This document shows, one piece after another, positions 55,901 to 64,000 of a DNA stretch of 64,000 nt. Position 1 is the stretch's first letter. The number at the start of each line of letters is the position of its first letter. Below the pieces are notes generated by a model. It was not told the origin of the DNA. It worked only from the letters and a program-made list of their open reading frames with translations, and did not search any database. Origin of the DNA: Pleodorina starrii (lineage: Eukaryota > Chlorophyta > Chlorophyceae > Chlamydomonadales > Volvocaceae); assembly GCA_030267565.1 (NCBI GenBank), contig BRXU01000001.1, positions 9,837,001-9,901,000 on the forward strand. Reading direction: 5' to 3'. A program made the translations under genes and the position numbers.

Positions 55901-58900
55901 CCAGTCCAGTCCCGTCCAGTCCAGTCCAGTCCCGTCCCGTCCAGTCCAGTCCAGTCCCGTCCAGTCCCGTCCAGTCCAGTCCCGTCCAGTCCAGTCCCGT
56001 CCAGTCCAGTCCGCGCAGCACATCACTCCTTCCCCGGATTAAGCAGCTGACGAGTCTCGCCGGCATCCCACCCCACCCCACCTCATCCCACTCCGGGGCG
56101 GGGGAGGGCAGACACACAGGCCTCATTTCCCTCCGCACCCGGCCCCGTCCCATCCCACACCCCACCCCACACTCCCACACCCCGCCCATCACCCCGCCTC
56201 AGCTCCTCCCCTCCCCGCCCCTCACCTCGTTGATGAGGGGAATGGGCACCGCCTCCAGTCCGCCGCTGACGTCGTCCGACAGCAGTGCGGAGCCCGATGA
56301 GTAGCGCCGCCGGATGTCAGCAAGCATCACCTGAAGCATGGAGGGTGGAGCGTGGAGGATGAGGAATGAGGAATGACGGGAGAGGGGGTGGGGGTGGGGA
56401 AACCTTGCCTAGTCCGATACAAAACGGGGGGGGGGGCGCCCGTGTAGAGAAGGAACCGCAGCGGAGGGCTTCGTCAAGGACGTTTTGAGGGGCGGGCGGG
56501 TGAGAGACAGACCGCCTCTCTCCGCTGCTGCTGCTGCCTTCCAGCTCGGGGAGTAGACCGCACGGGAACTAACCCCCCTGCGCACACATACACATACACA
56601 CACATCCCCCTCCCTCGCCCCCAAAGCATTGCGGCCCGCATCCCCTCCGTTTCCCCGCTCCCCCCCTTCCCCCGGCTCCCGCTCCCTTCCCGGTAAGAAA
56701 GCCCCCTCCCCTCCTCGCCTTCCTCGCCACCTCCATGGCCTTGCGGTCCTTGTCCACTCGGGGCCGCTTGACGGGGGGCGGTGCAGCGCTGCCGGTGCCC
56801 GCCAGTCGCCGCGCATGCAGTCGGCTGGTGGACACGCCGCCAAAGATGCTGCATGTGCGGGAGGGCGGGCGGGAGGGAGGGAGGGGGTAAGAAAGAAGAT
56901 ACCGCAGCGAAGGGACGCTGCAGGGGAAGGCGTGCGCCGGTCGAGCGGGCGGGCCGGGGCCACCATGTGCCATTTCGTTTTTTGCCGCAGGAAGGACGGC
57001 AGGCAGGCAGAGGAAGGAAGGCAGGAAGGCAGGCGCGCGGTCTTCCGCGCCTTCGCAGGTACCACCCACCGGGCGTGAAGGCCGAGCCTTTGGCCCCCCC
57101 TGCCCTCCCGCCTGCAAGATCTCTTACCACCACCACCACCGCCGTAGCCAGCCAGCCAGACAGGCAGGCCTGGCCGCCCGTGTCGGCCCAGGATGCACCG
57201 GTGCCACGTGCCCAATCCCACCCGGACACCCACCCGTGAGCACGACCCAGTGCACAAGCCAATGTGCCTCCAGGCCACCCCACTGCTGCTGCTCTTTCCA
57301 CACCCGATAAACCCGAAGATGGTGGGCCCCCGCCCCCCCCCCACACACACGCACCCGCACACACACACCTACACACGCACACGCACATATACAGCGTACT
57401 GTGACACACCCGGCCGCTGACCCCAGACACAGAGCACCCTACACTGCGCCCAGCTGGCCCCCCACCCCCACCCCCACCCCGCCCTCTCATCCGCTCTTCC
57501 AAGGCCCCCCTACCCGAACTCCACTTTGGTATTGACGGTGCTGTGTCCGGGCACGCCGTACATGAGGAACTTGCACACCATCGGGCCGTCCTTGGAGGGC
57601 TGGAGGGGGAGGGGAGGGAAGGGGAGGGGAGGGAAGGGGAGGAGGATCAGGGGCGGGGGAGGCTTCGTCCGAGGCGACTTACGAGACGCGACATCGTCCA
57701 AGGCGACTTATGAAACCGTCGAGACGACTGGTCGGCGCAACCACTTGTCAAGCATCAATGTCGGGAACGTATGGAAATGGGTGAGTTACAGTTTGCAGTT
57801 CCGGAGGCTCAGCGGCTGCAGCAGCTTGGTCAACAACGTCCGCAGTGACTCATTGTTTTATAAAGGAGCATATCAGTCCCTGACCCCCCCGGGCCAGGGG
57901 TGAGGGCGAGGCAGGGAGGTGGGTTGGGTTGGGAGTGAACGTGTGAACTGCGGCACCATTGGTGGTGGTGGCGGTGGTGGTGGTGACAGCAACTCGGGTA
58001 AAAGAGCCTTTAGCAAACGTCCACTTCCCTACCCATCCCCCAACCCCACCCTCACCCTCGCCCACCTCACCTCCATCTTGTACTGCAGCACAACGTACAG
58101 CCCCTCGTATACGAAGCCCTTCTCCTTCTTCGCCCCGCCTCCACCTCCACCTCCGCCTCTGCCGCCGCTGCCATCACCGCACGCTGCGGCCCCCTCCGCC
58201 TCCACCGGCGCACTGACGTATCCACGAAACACCCTCACGGGGGTCCGTGAGTCGCAGTTGTTGCGGAGGGCCGCGTTGGCTCCACGCTCCATGGATTGGT
58301 CCTTGATCTGCGGGTGCGGGGTGCGGGGGTGGGGTAAGGAGGGGCCAGGAAGGGGGGCGGGGGTGGGGGGAAGTAAACGTATCTGCAGAGGAAGTATCCT
58401 TCCCTCCATCCTTCCACCCCCCCAAACCCCACGACAACCCGCATCCGCACCTTGTGGCGAGCCACCTCATGGCCACGTGCTTCGCCCGTGATTAAGCGGG
58501 TGGCACGTGCTTTGCCGGTTGCTACAAAAACACATGCATGCACGGGTGCACACACACACACATGCACACACACGCACCCTGCTTGCATCACGACGACGAC
58601 GCCACTTCCATGACCACCCACATCCACCCGGGCGTCAACTGCACCTTCTCCGCCAGGACGCCTTCTTCCGCAGCCGCACATCCGAATATATATGTATGCA
58701 CACACATCCACACACACCCCACGCACCCCCACGCACACAAACAAACAACTGCTGCCCTCCTTCGCCTTCCCCCGTGACTAACAAGGGGAGACACGCGGGA
58801 TTTTACCCTATAGAAACACGCGAGAGACGCGCGAGCACCGCCCGCCGCCCGCCGCCTCACCCTTCTCCTTTGGAAAGGCCCCCCGCCCTCCCCCAGACCT

Positions 58901-60013
58901 CGACCCAAATCAACCCACACCCCTCCCACCCCACCCCACCCCACCCCCGCGGTCCCCCACCTGGCGCTTGGACGACGAATCTATTCCGCCCTCCCCCGTG
59001 TACCAGAAGAGCTCTCCCATGTCCTCGTCGTCCACGTAGCCGCCGCTCATCACCACGCTGTAAGCACCACGGGCAAAGTCCGGGTGCTTGGCGGGACTGC
59101 GGGATGGGCACGAGGAGGTGGTGGTGGGGGGAGGGGGGTAAAATGAGAAAAGGACCCGCAGCCAAGCGATGGAGACGGTGTTAGCAAGGTTGGGGGTTGA
59201 AGACTGTAATGCAAGAACGAAGGGGGGCGTGTGCAGGGTATGGCTTGTTTGGTGTTTGGAAAGGGGAGACTCAACCAATCCGTGGGGGTGAAGGGTGCCA
59301 GAGGACCGGAAGCGTGCGAAGGGGAGAGATGGAGCTGGGGGTTCGGGGGGAAGTGAGGAGGGATGGTGGTGGTGGTGGGTGGAGGGGGGTCTGGCACGGC
59401 TTATGATGACCCACGGGTTGGGCCAGGATGGCCACTCCGGATGTCGATACCGGCCGTTCTGGGTGCTTTGGATGCGGGGTGAACTCGCCGGGGAGATCTG
59501 CACGTGGTCTGGGCCGAGTACTCAAACTCACGGCGCGTGGATACCCTTCATCAGGGTAGCATGGAGCCCCACGACGTAGAGCTGTCCGCGGTCCTTGTAT
59601 TTTGCACCCGGCGCCACCCCAGGCACGTGACCGAATACGGTCACGGCGTCGCTGCCGGCCACCTCCTTGGGCAGCACCATGTTCAGCCCCGACCGCTTGA
59701 CCTGCGACCCCATGGGTGAGTCATATTCTATCAACATGCCGTGCTAAGCAGTTGCAATTTCATTGCTAGAAAAGGAAGCTTAAAAATGTATAACGTTGCG
59801 GCCTAGTGGCTGCTGACTATTTGGCGGGCGCTGCGAGCGGGAACCTAGCACTGCAGCCCTTACCGTGGCCCGCATCTCCTTCTCATAGCGCTGATTATAC
59901 TTGTCCAGCATTTCATTGACCTTTTTGACCGCATCGGGGTTGGTAGGCGGTCCCGGCCCCAGCGCTGCCGCAACCGAATTAACTATTGCGCGTTGGGCCT
60001 CGGAAAGTGTCAT
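49303..60013 (-). CDS. SUVH-type SRA/SET histone H3K9 methyltransferase
   Basis: Exons on the minus strand: 60013-59864, 59701-59532, 59096-58961, 58307-58071, 57599-57514, 56848-56731, 56330-56226, 54150-54076, 53472-53336, 53018-52898, 52589-52389, 51966-51148, about 50270-50196 (acceptor unresolved), 50106-50077, 49356-49303. Exons 2-5 form an SRA domain (FGHVPGVAPGAKYKDRGQLY, YSVVMSGGYVDDEDMGELFW, DGPMVCKFLMYGVPG), which in SUVH proteins binds methylated DNA. VPIPLINEVNDE and a Cys-poor pre-SET follow. The SET domain has GWGVRCRELIPAGSF, the NHSC motif in GNVGRFINHSC, LTYNYGY and a post-SET CHCGAPNC. Exon 12 inserts roughly 170 low-complexity residues inside SET. The Chlamydomonas SET3 protein, an H3K9 monomethylase, is the likely counterpart (from memory). 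Start: first ATG after an in-frame stop. Confidence 0.88.
49894..49923. repeat. (AC)n microsatellite
   Basis: About 15 AC dinucleotides in the last long intron of the SUVH gene. Confidence 0.9.
50603..50654 (-). repeat. Intronic short repeat, family 3
   Basis: Reverse strand reads AACGTCCGCAGTGACTCATT, then TTTATAAAGGAGC and ATATCACTCCCTGA. It is in the sense direction of the SUVH gene. Confidence 0.85.
50941..50993 (-). repeat. Intronic short repeat, family 2
   Basis: Reverse strand reads GTTTACGGGCTCCGGCCTAT followed by ACGTGGATTACCCCC. It is sense relative to SUVH, in the intron after the exon ending at 51148. Confidence 0.85.
54441..56010. repeat. 314-unit CCCGT/CCAGT pentamer array in a SUVH intron
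   Basis: 1570 bp made only of 5-bp units, each CCCGT or CCAGT apart from about four single-base variants (for example CCTGT near 54926, CCCAT near 54971 and 55071). The 5-bp register is never broken. Uniform CCCGT runs (for example about 54596-54735) alternate with mixed stretches. It fills most of the intron between SUVH exons 56226 and 54150. All six frames are open because neither pentamer can form a stop codon. Confidence 0.98.
56886..56920 (-). repeat. Intronic short repeat, family 1
   Basis: Reverse strand reads CGTCCCTTCGCTGCGGTATC followed by TTCTTTCTTACCCCC. It lies just upstream of the acceptor of SUVH exon 56848-56731, in the sense direction. Confidence 0.75.
57833..57889 (+). repeat. 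Intronic short repeat, family 3
   Basis: Reads AACGTCCGCAGTGACTCATT, TTTTATAAAGGAGC and ATATCAGTCCCTGACC. It is antisense to SUVH in the intron between 58071 and 57599. Confidence 0.85.
59137..59190 (-). repeat. Intronic short repeat, family 1
   Basis: Reverse strand carries CTAACACCGTCTCCATCGC, then GCTGCGGGTCCTTTTCTC. It lies 40 bp upstream of the acceptor of the SUVH exon at 59096. Confidence 0.7.
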
Positions 60014-60205
60014 TGGGACTGCTTTCCCTTTGAACAACTATTTGGATATTTGTTACACGGGTATTTGGTTGCGTGATAAATCCACATCAGAGCCGGCATA
60101 CAGGTTTCATCGCTGTCTGGCTCCAGAACTTGGTTTCGCTGACTGCCCGGGGTGGCATCGGGCCCTTTTGAACTCGCACGAGGATTTGGCGAAGCCGGTT
60201 TAGGA

Positions 60206-60266
60206 TGCGACGATTACAAGGGGAACCGGTTGTCACACCGGTTGCTAGCCGTACAGGCTAGACAGA
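60206..60266. repeat. Hairpin-bearing dispersed repeat, copy 1
   Basis: GATTACAAGGGGAACCGGTT is followed by ACACCGGTTGCTAGCCGTAC and AGGCTAGAC. CTAGCC and GGCTAG pair around GTACA. A second copy with the same order is at 62200-62258. Confidence 0.8.
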
Positions 60267-60576
60267 CTGTTCATCCTACCCCAGGGGCACCCGCAAAGGG
60301 GCGCCAAAATTAGAATTTTAGGTTAAACCGAAAATGTGGTTTGCAGGCGAGTTCAAAGCCTTGTTGTTGTACGGCACTTCGGTGTTCCCGTACTGGCCTC
60401 GAACCGACCCTCGTAGGAACAGAGCCTTAGCATTTTGCCGTCTAAGTGTTTTGTGCATGGCCTCGCACGTCAATCCGAACACCGCTGCCACTTCTACTTC
60501 GGTACCCCATTTTAGCAGCGGTGAGGCCGGTGCGACGTGTTGACGTGACTCGGGGCCCTTTTATTTGTTTGTTTGA

Positions 60577-60627
60577 CTGGGAAAGAGGGAAACGCCGGGC
60601 GATGCCCGGCGTTTCCCCCTTTCCCAG
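60577..60627. other. 24-bp foldback with a 3-nt loop
   Basis: CTGGGAAAGAGGGAAACGCC then GGGC, loop GAT, then the reverse complement. One mismatch in 24 pairs. It would form a very stable hairpin in RNA or a cruciform in DNA. No U-rich tail and no recognised host gene. Confidence 0.9.
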
Positions 60628-61209
60628 TTTGCACCTCCCTTCTTGGGAGACAATGGCGTGGGTTCTCCCTGGTTCTCAGACTTTTCGGTGATTGCGCGTG
60701 TAAGCGCTTGTGTTTGGGTACATGGCGAACTCGACTCAAAGCAAAGCCACCAAGGCCCACCAGCACCAAGCCCTGCCAAGCCTGCATGACGCATGAAGCG
60801 TGAAAGAATCAGAGACAAGGAGCGCCTACCAAGCTCCTGGAAAACAACACGCAAGTAGCTCCCAACTGAGCACCTGGACAGGTAGCACCGACCAAGCTCC
60901 TGGACAACCGCCAAATCAGCACCCCGAGTCACACCATGACAGCGAGACCTGGCAGAAATTTCGGGCCCTTGTAAAACCGAATCCTGATTCATAACGATCG
61001 CCTCCTAGTGGGACGCGGCAGCACGGGCTGCAAATAAGAAGTCCGCACGGGCGGACCCTCCGACCGCGTGTTCTAGACGCAACCCAAGTGGCAGCGACGC
61101 AACCCACGGTCCGAGCGAGAAGGCAAATCCAGACGCTTGCGAATTAGCCTGCTGCCCAGCGTAGGCAGCCGGCGAGCCGTGCGCCGCCACGCCGAAGCAA
61201 TATCATCGC

Positions 61210-61735
61210 AAGCGCAAGTATAATCAGCGCTATGTGAAGGAGATGCGGGCCACGGTAAGGGCTGCAGTGCTAGGTTCCCGCTCGCAGCGCCCGCCAAATA
61301 GTCAGCAGCCACTAGGCCGCAACGTTATATTTTTTATTTTTTATGAGCTTCCTTTTCTAGAATGAAATTGCAACTGCTTTGCACGGCATGGTGATAGGAT
61401 ATGACTCACCCATGGGGTCGTCGCAGGTCAAGAGGTCGGGGCTCAACATGACGCTGCCCAGGGAGGTGGCCGGCAGCGACGCAGTGACTGTGTTCGGCCA
61501 CGTGCCTGGGGTGGCGCCGGGTGCCAAGTTGAAGGACCGCGGGCAGCTCTACGTCGCGGGGCTGCACGCGACACTGATGAAGGGAATACACGAGCCGTGA
61601 GTCTGAGTAGATACTCGGCCCCAGACCACGTGCAGATTTTCCTGGTGAGTTCACCCCGCCTCCAAAGCACGGCCGGTGTCGCCATCCGGAGTGACCATTC
61701 TGGCCCGACCCGTGGGTCATCATAAGCCTTGCGAG
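61210..61735 (+). pseudogene. Inverted partial copy of SUVH exon 1 end to intron 2 (copy B)
   Basis: Carries the last bases of exon 1, intron 1, a complete exon 2 (about 61430-61598, with FGHVPGVAPGAKLKDRGQLY) and the start of intron 2, all on the strand opposite to the functional gene. Differences from the gene include LPREV for LPKEV and GIHEP for GIHAP. The splice sites are kept but no other exon follows, so it cannot make an SRA or SET protein on its own. Confidence 0.85.
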
Positions 61736-62930
61736 ACACCGGCCGTTCTGGGTGCTTTGGATTCGGGGTGAACTCGTCGGAGAAATCTGCACATGGTCTG
61801 GGGCCGAGTACTCAGACTCACGGCGCGTGGATACCCTTAATCAGCGCCGCGTGCAACCCCGCGACGTAGAGCTGCCCGCGGTCCTTGAACTTGGCACCCG
61901 GCGCCACCCCAGGCACGTGGCCGAACACGTTCACGTCGCTGCCGGCCACCTCCTTGGGCAGCACCATGTTCAGCCCCGACCGCTTGACCTGCGACCCCAT
62001 GGGTGAAACATATTCTATCAGCATGCCGTGCTAAGCAGTTGCGATTTCATTGCTAGAAAAGGAAGCTTAAAAAAGTATAACGTTGCGGCCTAGTGGCTGC
62101 TGACTATTTGGCGGGCGCTGCGAGCGGGAACCTAGCACTGCAGCCCTTACCGTGGCCCGCATCTCCTTCTCATAGCATGTCATTGACCTTTTTCGGATTC
62201 GGTAATTACAAGGGGAACCGGTTTTTATACCGAATGCTAGCCGTACAGGCTAGACGGGAAAGGTGAACGGTACGGCAGCGCGCACATTCATTTGACGCCT
62301 GGGATGGTTTCTGATGGGTAACGGTGATGGTGTTGTGTTGATGGTTTTTATGTGAATTTATTTCGCGCAGCGATGCACAGAATAGGGTTGGAATGTGCGT
62401 GTACCAAATGCGCTTCTGGCTTTGGACGGCGAAGGATGACGCCATTGCTGTCTTTGGACGGCGAAGGGTGATTGTGCTTTGAGAATCGCGTCCGGGTTTC
62501 GGAGTCGGGCACTTTCCACGCGCGATATCAACGCTCGCGATACCTTTCCACGGCAGGCCATCCCTATGTAAACCGGCGCTCCAGAACCCACTTTCGCACT
62601 TTCACTTCCACTTCCACCAGCTTTCAAGGACAGCGCAAAATCCACAATTCGAACTGAAATCCGCCCTACGATACCCGCAACACACTCTCGATACACACTG
62701 ACGGGCGCAGTTGACCGCATTGGGGTTGTTAGGCGGTCCCGGCCCCAGCGCTGCCGCAACCGAATTAACTATTCCGCGTTGGGCCTCGGAAAGTGTCATT
62801 GGGACTGATTTCCCTTTGAACAACTATGTGGATCTTCGGCTGCGTGATAAATCCACATCAGAGCCGGCATACAGGTTTCATTGCTGACTGGCTCCAGAAC
62901 TTGGTTTCGCTGACTGCCCGGGGTGGCAAT
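61736..62930 (-). pseudogene. Second partial copy of the SUVH 5' end, interrupted (copy C)
   Basis: Same orientation as the gene. It contains part of intron 2, exon 2 (about 61822-61990; a codon-sized deletion changes SDAVTVFGH to SDVNVFGH), intron 1 and exon 1. Exon 1 is interrupted by about 520 bp of foreign sequence (about 62195-62715) and has lost about 20 bp beside it. Upstream flank identical in order to the functional gene reappears at 62716-62930. Copies B and C meet tail to tail near 61735. Confidence 0.85.
62195..62715. mobile_element. Insertion in exon 1 of SUVH copy C
   Basis: About 520 bp absent from the functional gene. Its left end carries copy 2 of the hairpin repeat (62200-62258), and it holds a short direct repeat with CTTTGGACGGCGAAGG at about 62430 and 62452. 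No transposase frame and no clear target-site duplication, so a non-autonomous element is an inference. Confidence 0.45.
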
Positions 62931-63316
62931 CGCGAACCATCAACAGAAATCAAGTAGCTTGTGTTCTGTACATTTTTGCGTCATATACCAATTGCGTCTG
63001 CACTCGTGCTTACGCTGCAGTCTGTGGACGACGACTTTCGTGAAGCTCTTGGTTAGACGTTTGCCTAGATACATGTAGAACATGAACGATTAATCAACGA
63101 TGACGCCTCAGGAATCCTTAGGCGGGAGGTGCGGAGGTCGAAATCCTTGGCTGGCTCTTCCGTTCTTCGCAAAGGGCGTCATTTTCAAGGCGTTTTCGCC
63201 GCAGGGGCAAACGGAGAAAGCTAAGAGATGGAGCGCTAAACAGGACTCTCCAAGACGCGCGCAGGTTCGCGTTGAAATTGCTTCATTACGTGGATACGAC
63301 GGCACGTTTGCGGTAG
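62931..63316. other. Upstream region of the ADA2-like gene
   Basis: Contains an open frame from ATG 63100 (MTPQESLGGRCGGRNPWLAL) that could be exon 1 of ADA2, ending at a possible donor at 63263. The resulting intron of about 54 bp is short for this genome, so the start is unresolved. Confidence 0.35.
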
Positions 63317-63453
63317 CCTGATGACTCTGTCGATGCGAACAGGGCACTCTACCATTGCAACTACTGCCAAAAAGATATTTCGCACGTCCCACGCATCAAA
63401 TGCGCGGAGTGCAAGGACTTCGACCTGTGCTTGGAGTGTTTCTCAGTAGGCAA
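63317..63453 (+). CDS. ADA2: ADA2-type transcriptional coactivator, 5' part (ZZ finger exon)
   Basis: The frame PDDSVDANRALYHCNYCQKD continues ISHVPRIKCAECKDFDLCLE and CFSVG. The Cys pattern CxxC-x(10)-CxxC-x(5)-CxxC and the words ALYHCNYC and KDFDLCLECFSVG are those of the ADA2 ZZ zinc finger, which comes near the N-terminus. ADA2 is a subunit of SAGA-type complexes and stimulates the GCN5 histone acetyltransferase. The exon ends at GGCAA/GTGACT or, less likely, at TCA/GTAGGC. The acceptor GCGGTAG is at 63310-63316, but the true first exon is uncertain. The SANT and SWIRM domains must lie beyond the window, so the gene is truncated here. It faces away from the SUVH gene, with the degenerate SUVH copies between them. 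Confidence 0.8.
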
Positions 63454-64000
63454 GTGACTGGGGCTCACGAGCTGAGCTCTCGAAGGCGCGCCTTGGGGGT
63501 AGAAGTGAAGGGATGGGGGGAGGGTGAGGGAACAACCATTTGCCTGCAGGGCCTCAGGGCCGGGGGAAAGAGGGGGGGGGTGCGGAAATTCTACACACGC
63601 CCGCATCACCCGCTACGGCAGCCAATGAAGCCAGGCCCACTGGCTGCCACCCCTTAGATCCAGGGGCCCGTCCACCGACCGTGCCACGTACCGCTCGGCC
63701 CCCATCTGGGTAGCTCCGCACCGCACCGCAGCTGGAAGGTGCCAACTCACGACGCTGAGTCCCACCTCAGCCCCCATCTTGGTCGCACACGCACACACAC
63801 CACTGCCGCACACACGCAGCCCAGCCGCAAGCAGAGCCTTGGGGTGGAATGACGGACTGCGGCTCCGTTGCACCGGAGTGGCCACTCACACCCCTTCCTA
63901 TACGTGGACACCCCCCCCCCCGCCGTCAAGGAGCGTTGCACCACCCACGTGCCGTGCCTCCACCACCTCCGCCCCAGCCGCCAGGCCGGGACACCACGCC
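63454..64000 (+). other. Intron of the ADA2-like gene
   Basis: No further ADA2 exon was recognised before the end of the window. A family 2 repeat core (CTATACGTGGACACCCCC) lies at about 63898. Confidence 0.5.
63895..63920 (+). repeat. Short repeat, family 2
   Basis: CCTATACGTGGACACCCCCC, in the presumed ADA2 intron, sense direction. Confidence 0.7.

Larger units (their letters stand above)
60014..61209. other. Region between the SUVH start and its inverted partial copy
   Basis: The first 150 bp or so (to about 60160) are duplicated at 62820-62930. The rest holds a repeated hairpin element (about 60206-60266) and a strong foldback (60577-60627). No gene recognised. Confidence 0.5.

Noticed and set aside
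54254..56304. Very long open frames (about 580-650 codons) on both strands, rich in Pro-Val-Ser or Gly-Thr-Asp-Trp
   Set aside because: They are translations of the CCCGT/CCAGT pentamer array, which cannot form stop codons in any frame. They lie within an intron and have no conserved domain.

Overview
The window looks like nuclear DNA of a green alga of the Chlamydomonas/Volvox group (Chlamydomonadales). The grounds are high GC, genes cut into many short exons by GC-rich introns with GTGAGT/GTGGGT/GTGCGT donors, Ala/Gly/Gln-rich insertions inside conserved domains, a plastid DEG1-type protease, and a MYND-like protein of a kind common in these algae. No bacterial operons, phage genes or CRISPR arrays are present. 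The species cannot be named from the sequence.

Layout. 1-14412 (+): most of a VPS50/syndetin gene, with 21 in-frame exons visible and the 5' end outside the window or unresolved. 15685-22265: a palindrome with arms of about 3.26 kb. Each arm carries one copy of a four-exon protein-kinase-like gene, and the two copies are divergently transcribed from the centre. 23454-29371 (-): a DEG1-type lumenal serine protease gene with a minisatellite in one intron. 30901-30973 (+): tRNA-Val(UAC). 32161-36055 (+): a MAK32-like PfkB-family kinase. 36697-38472 (+): a single-exon low-complexity protein of unknown function. 41368-41779: a 36-bp minisatellite. 42260-47377 (-): a large Ala-rich protein with a C-terminal MYND-like finger. 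49303-60013 (-): a SUVH-type (SRA + SET) histone H3K9 methyltransferase gene, with a 1.57-kb pentanucleotide array in one intron. 61210-62930: two degenerate extra copies of the 5' end of that gene, in opposite orientations. 63317 to the end (+): the first recognisable exon of an ADA2-type coactivator.

The genes are unrelated eukaryotic housekeeping and regulatory genes and do not form a cluster. The unusual content is structural. It comprises the palindromic gene pair, the binary CCCGT/CCAGT array inside an H3K9 methyltransferase gene, the inverted partial copies of that same gene, and three families of short repeats that sit almost only in introns, often next to splice sites. Exon coordinates were placed by hand from splice consensus, reading phase and protein-family resemblance. 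No alignment or search was run.
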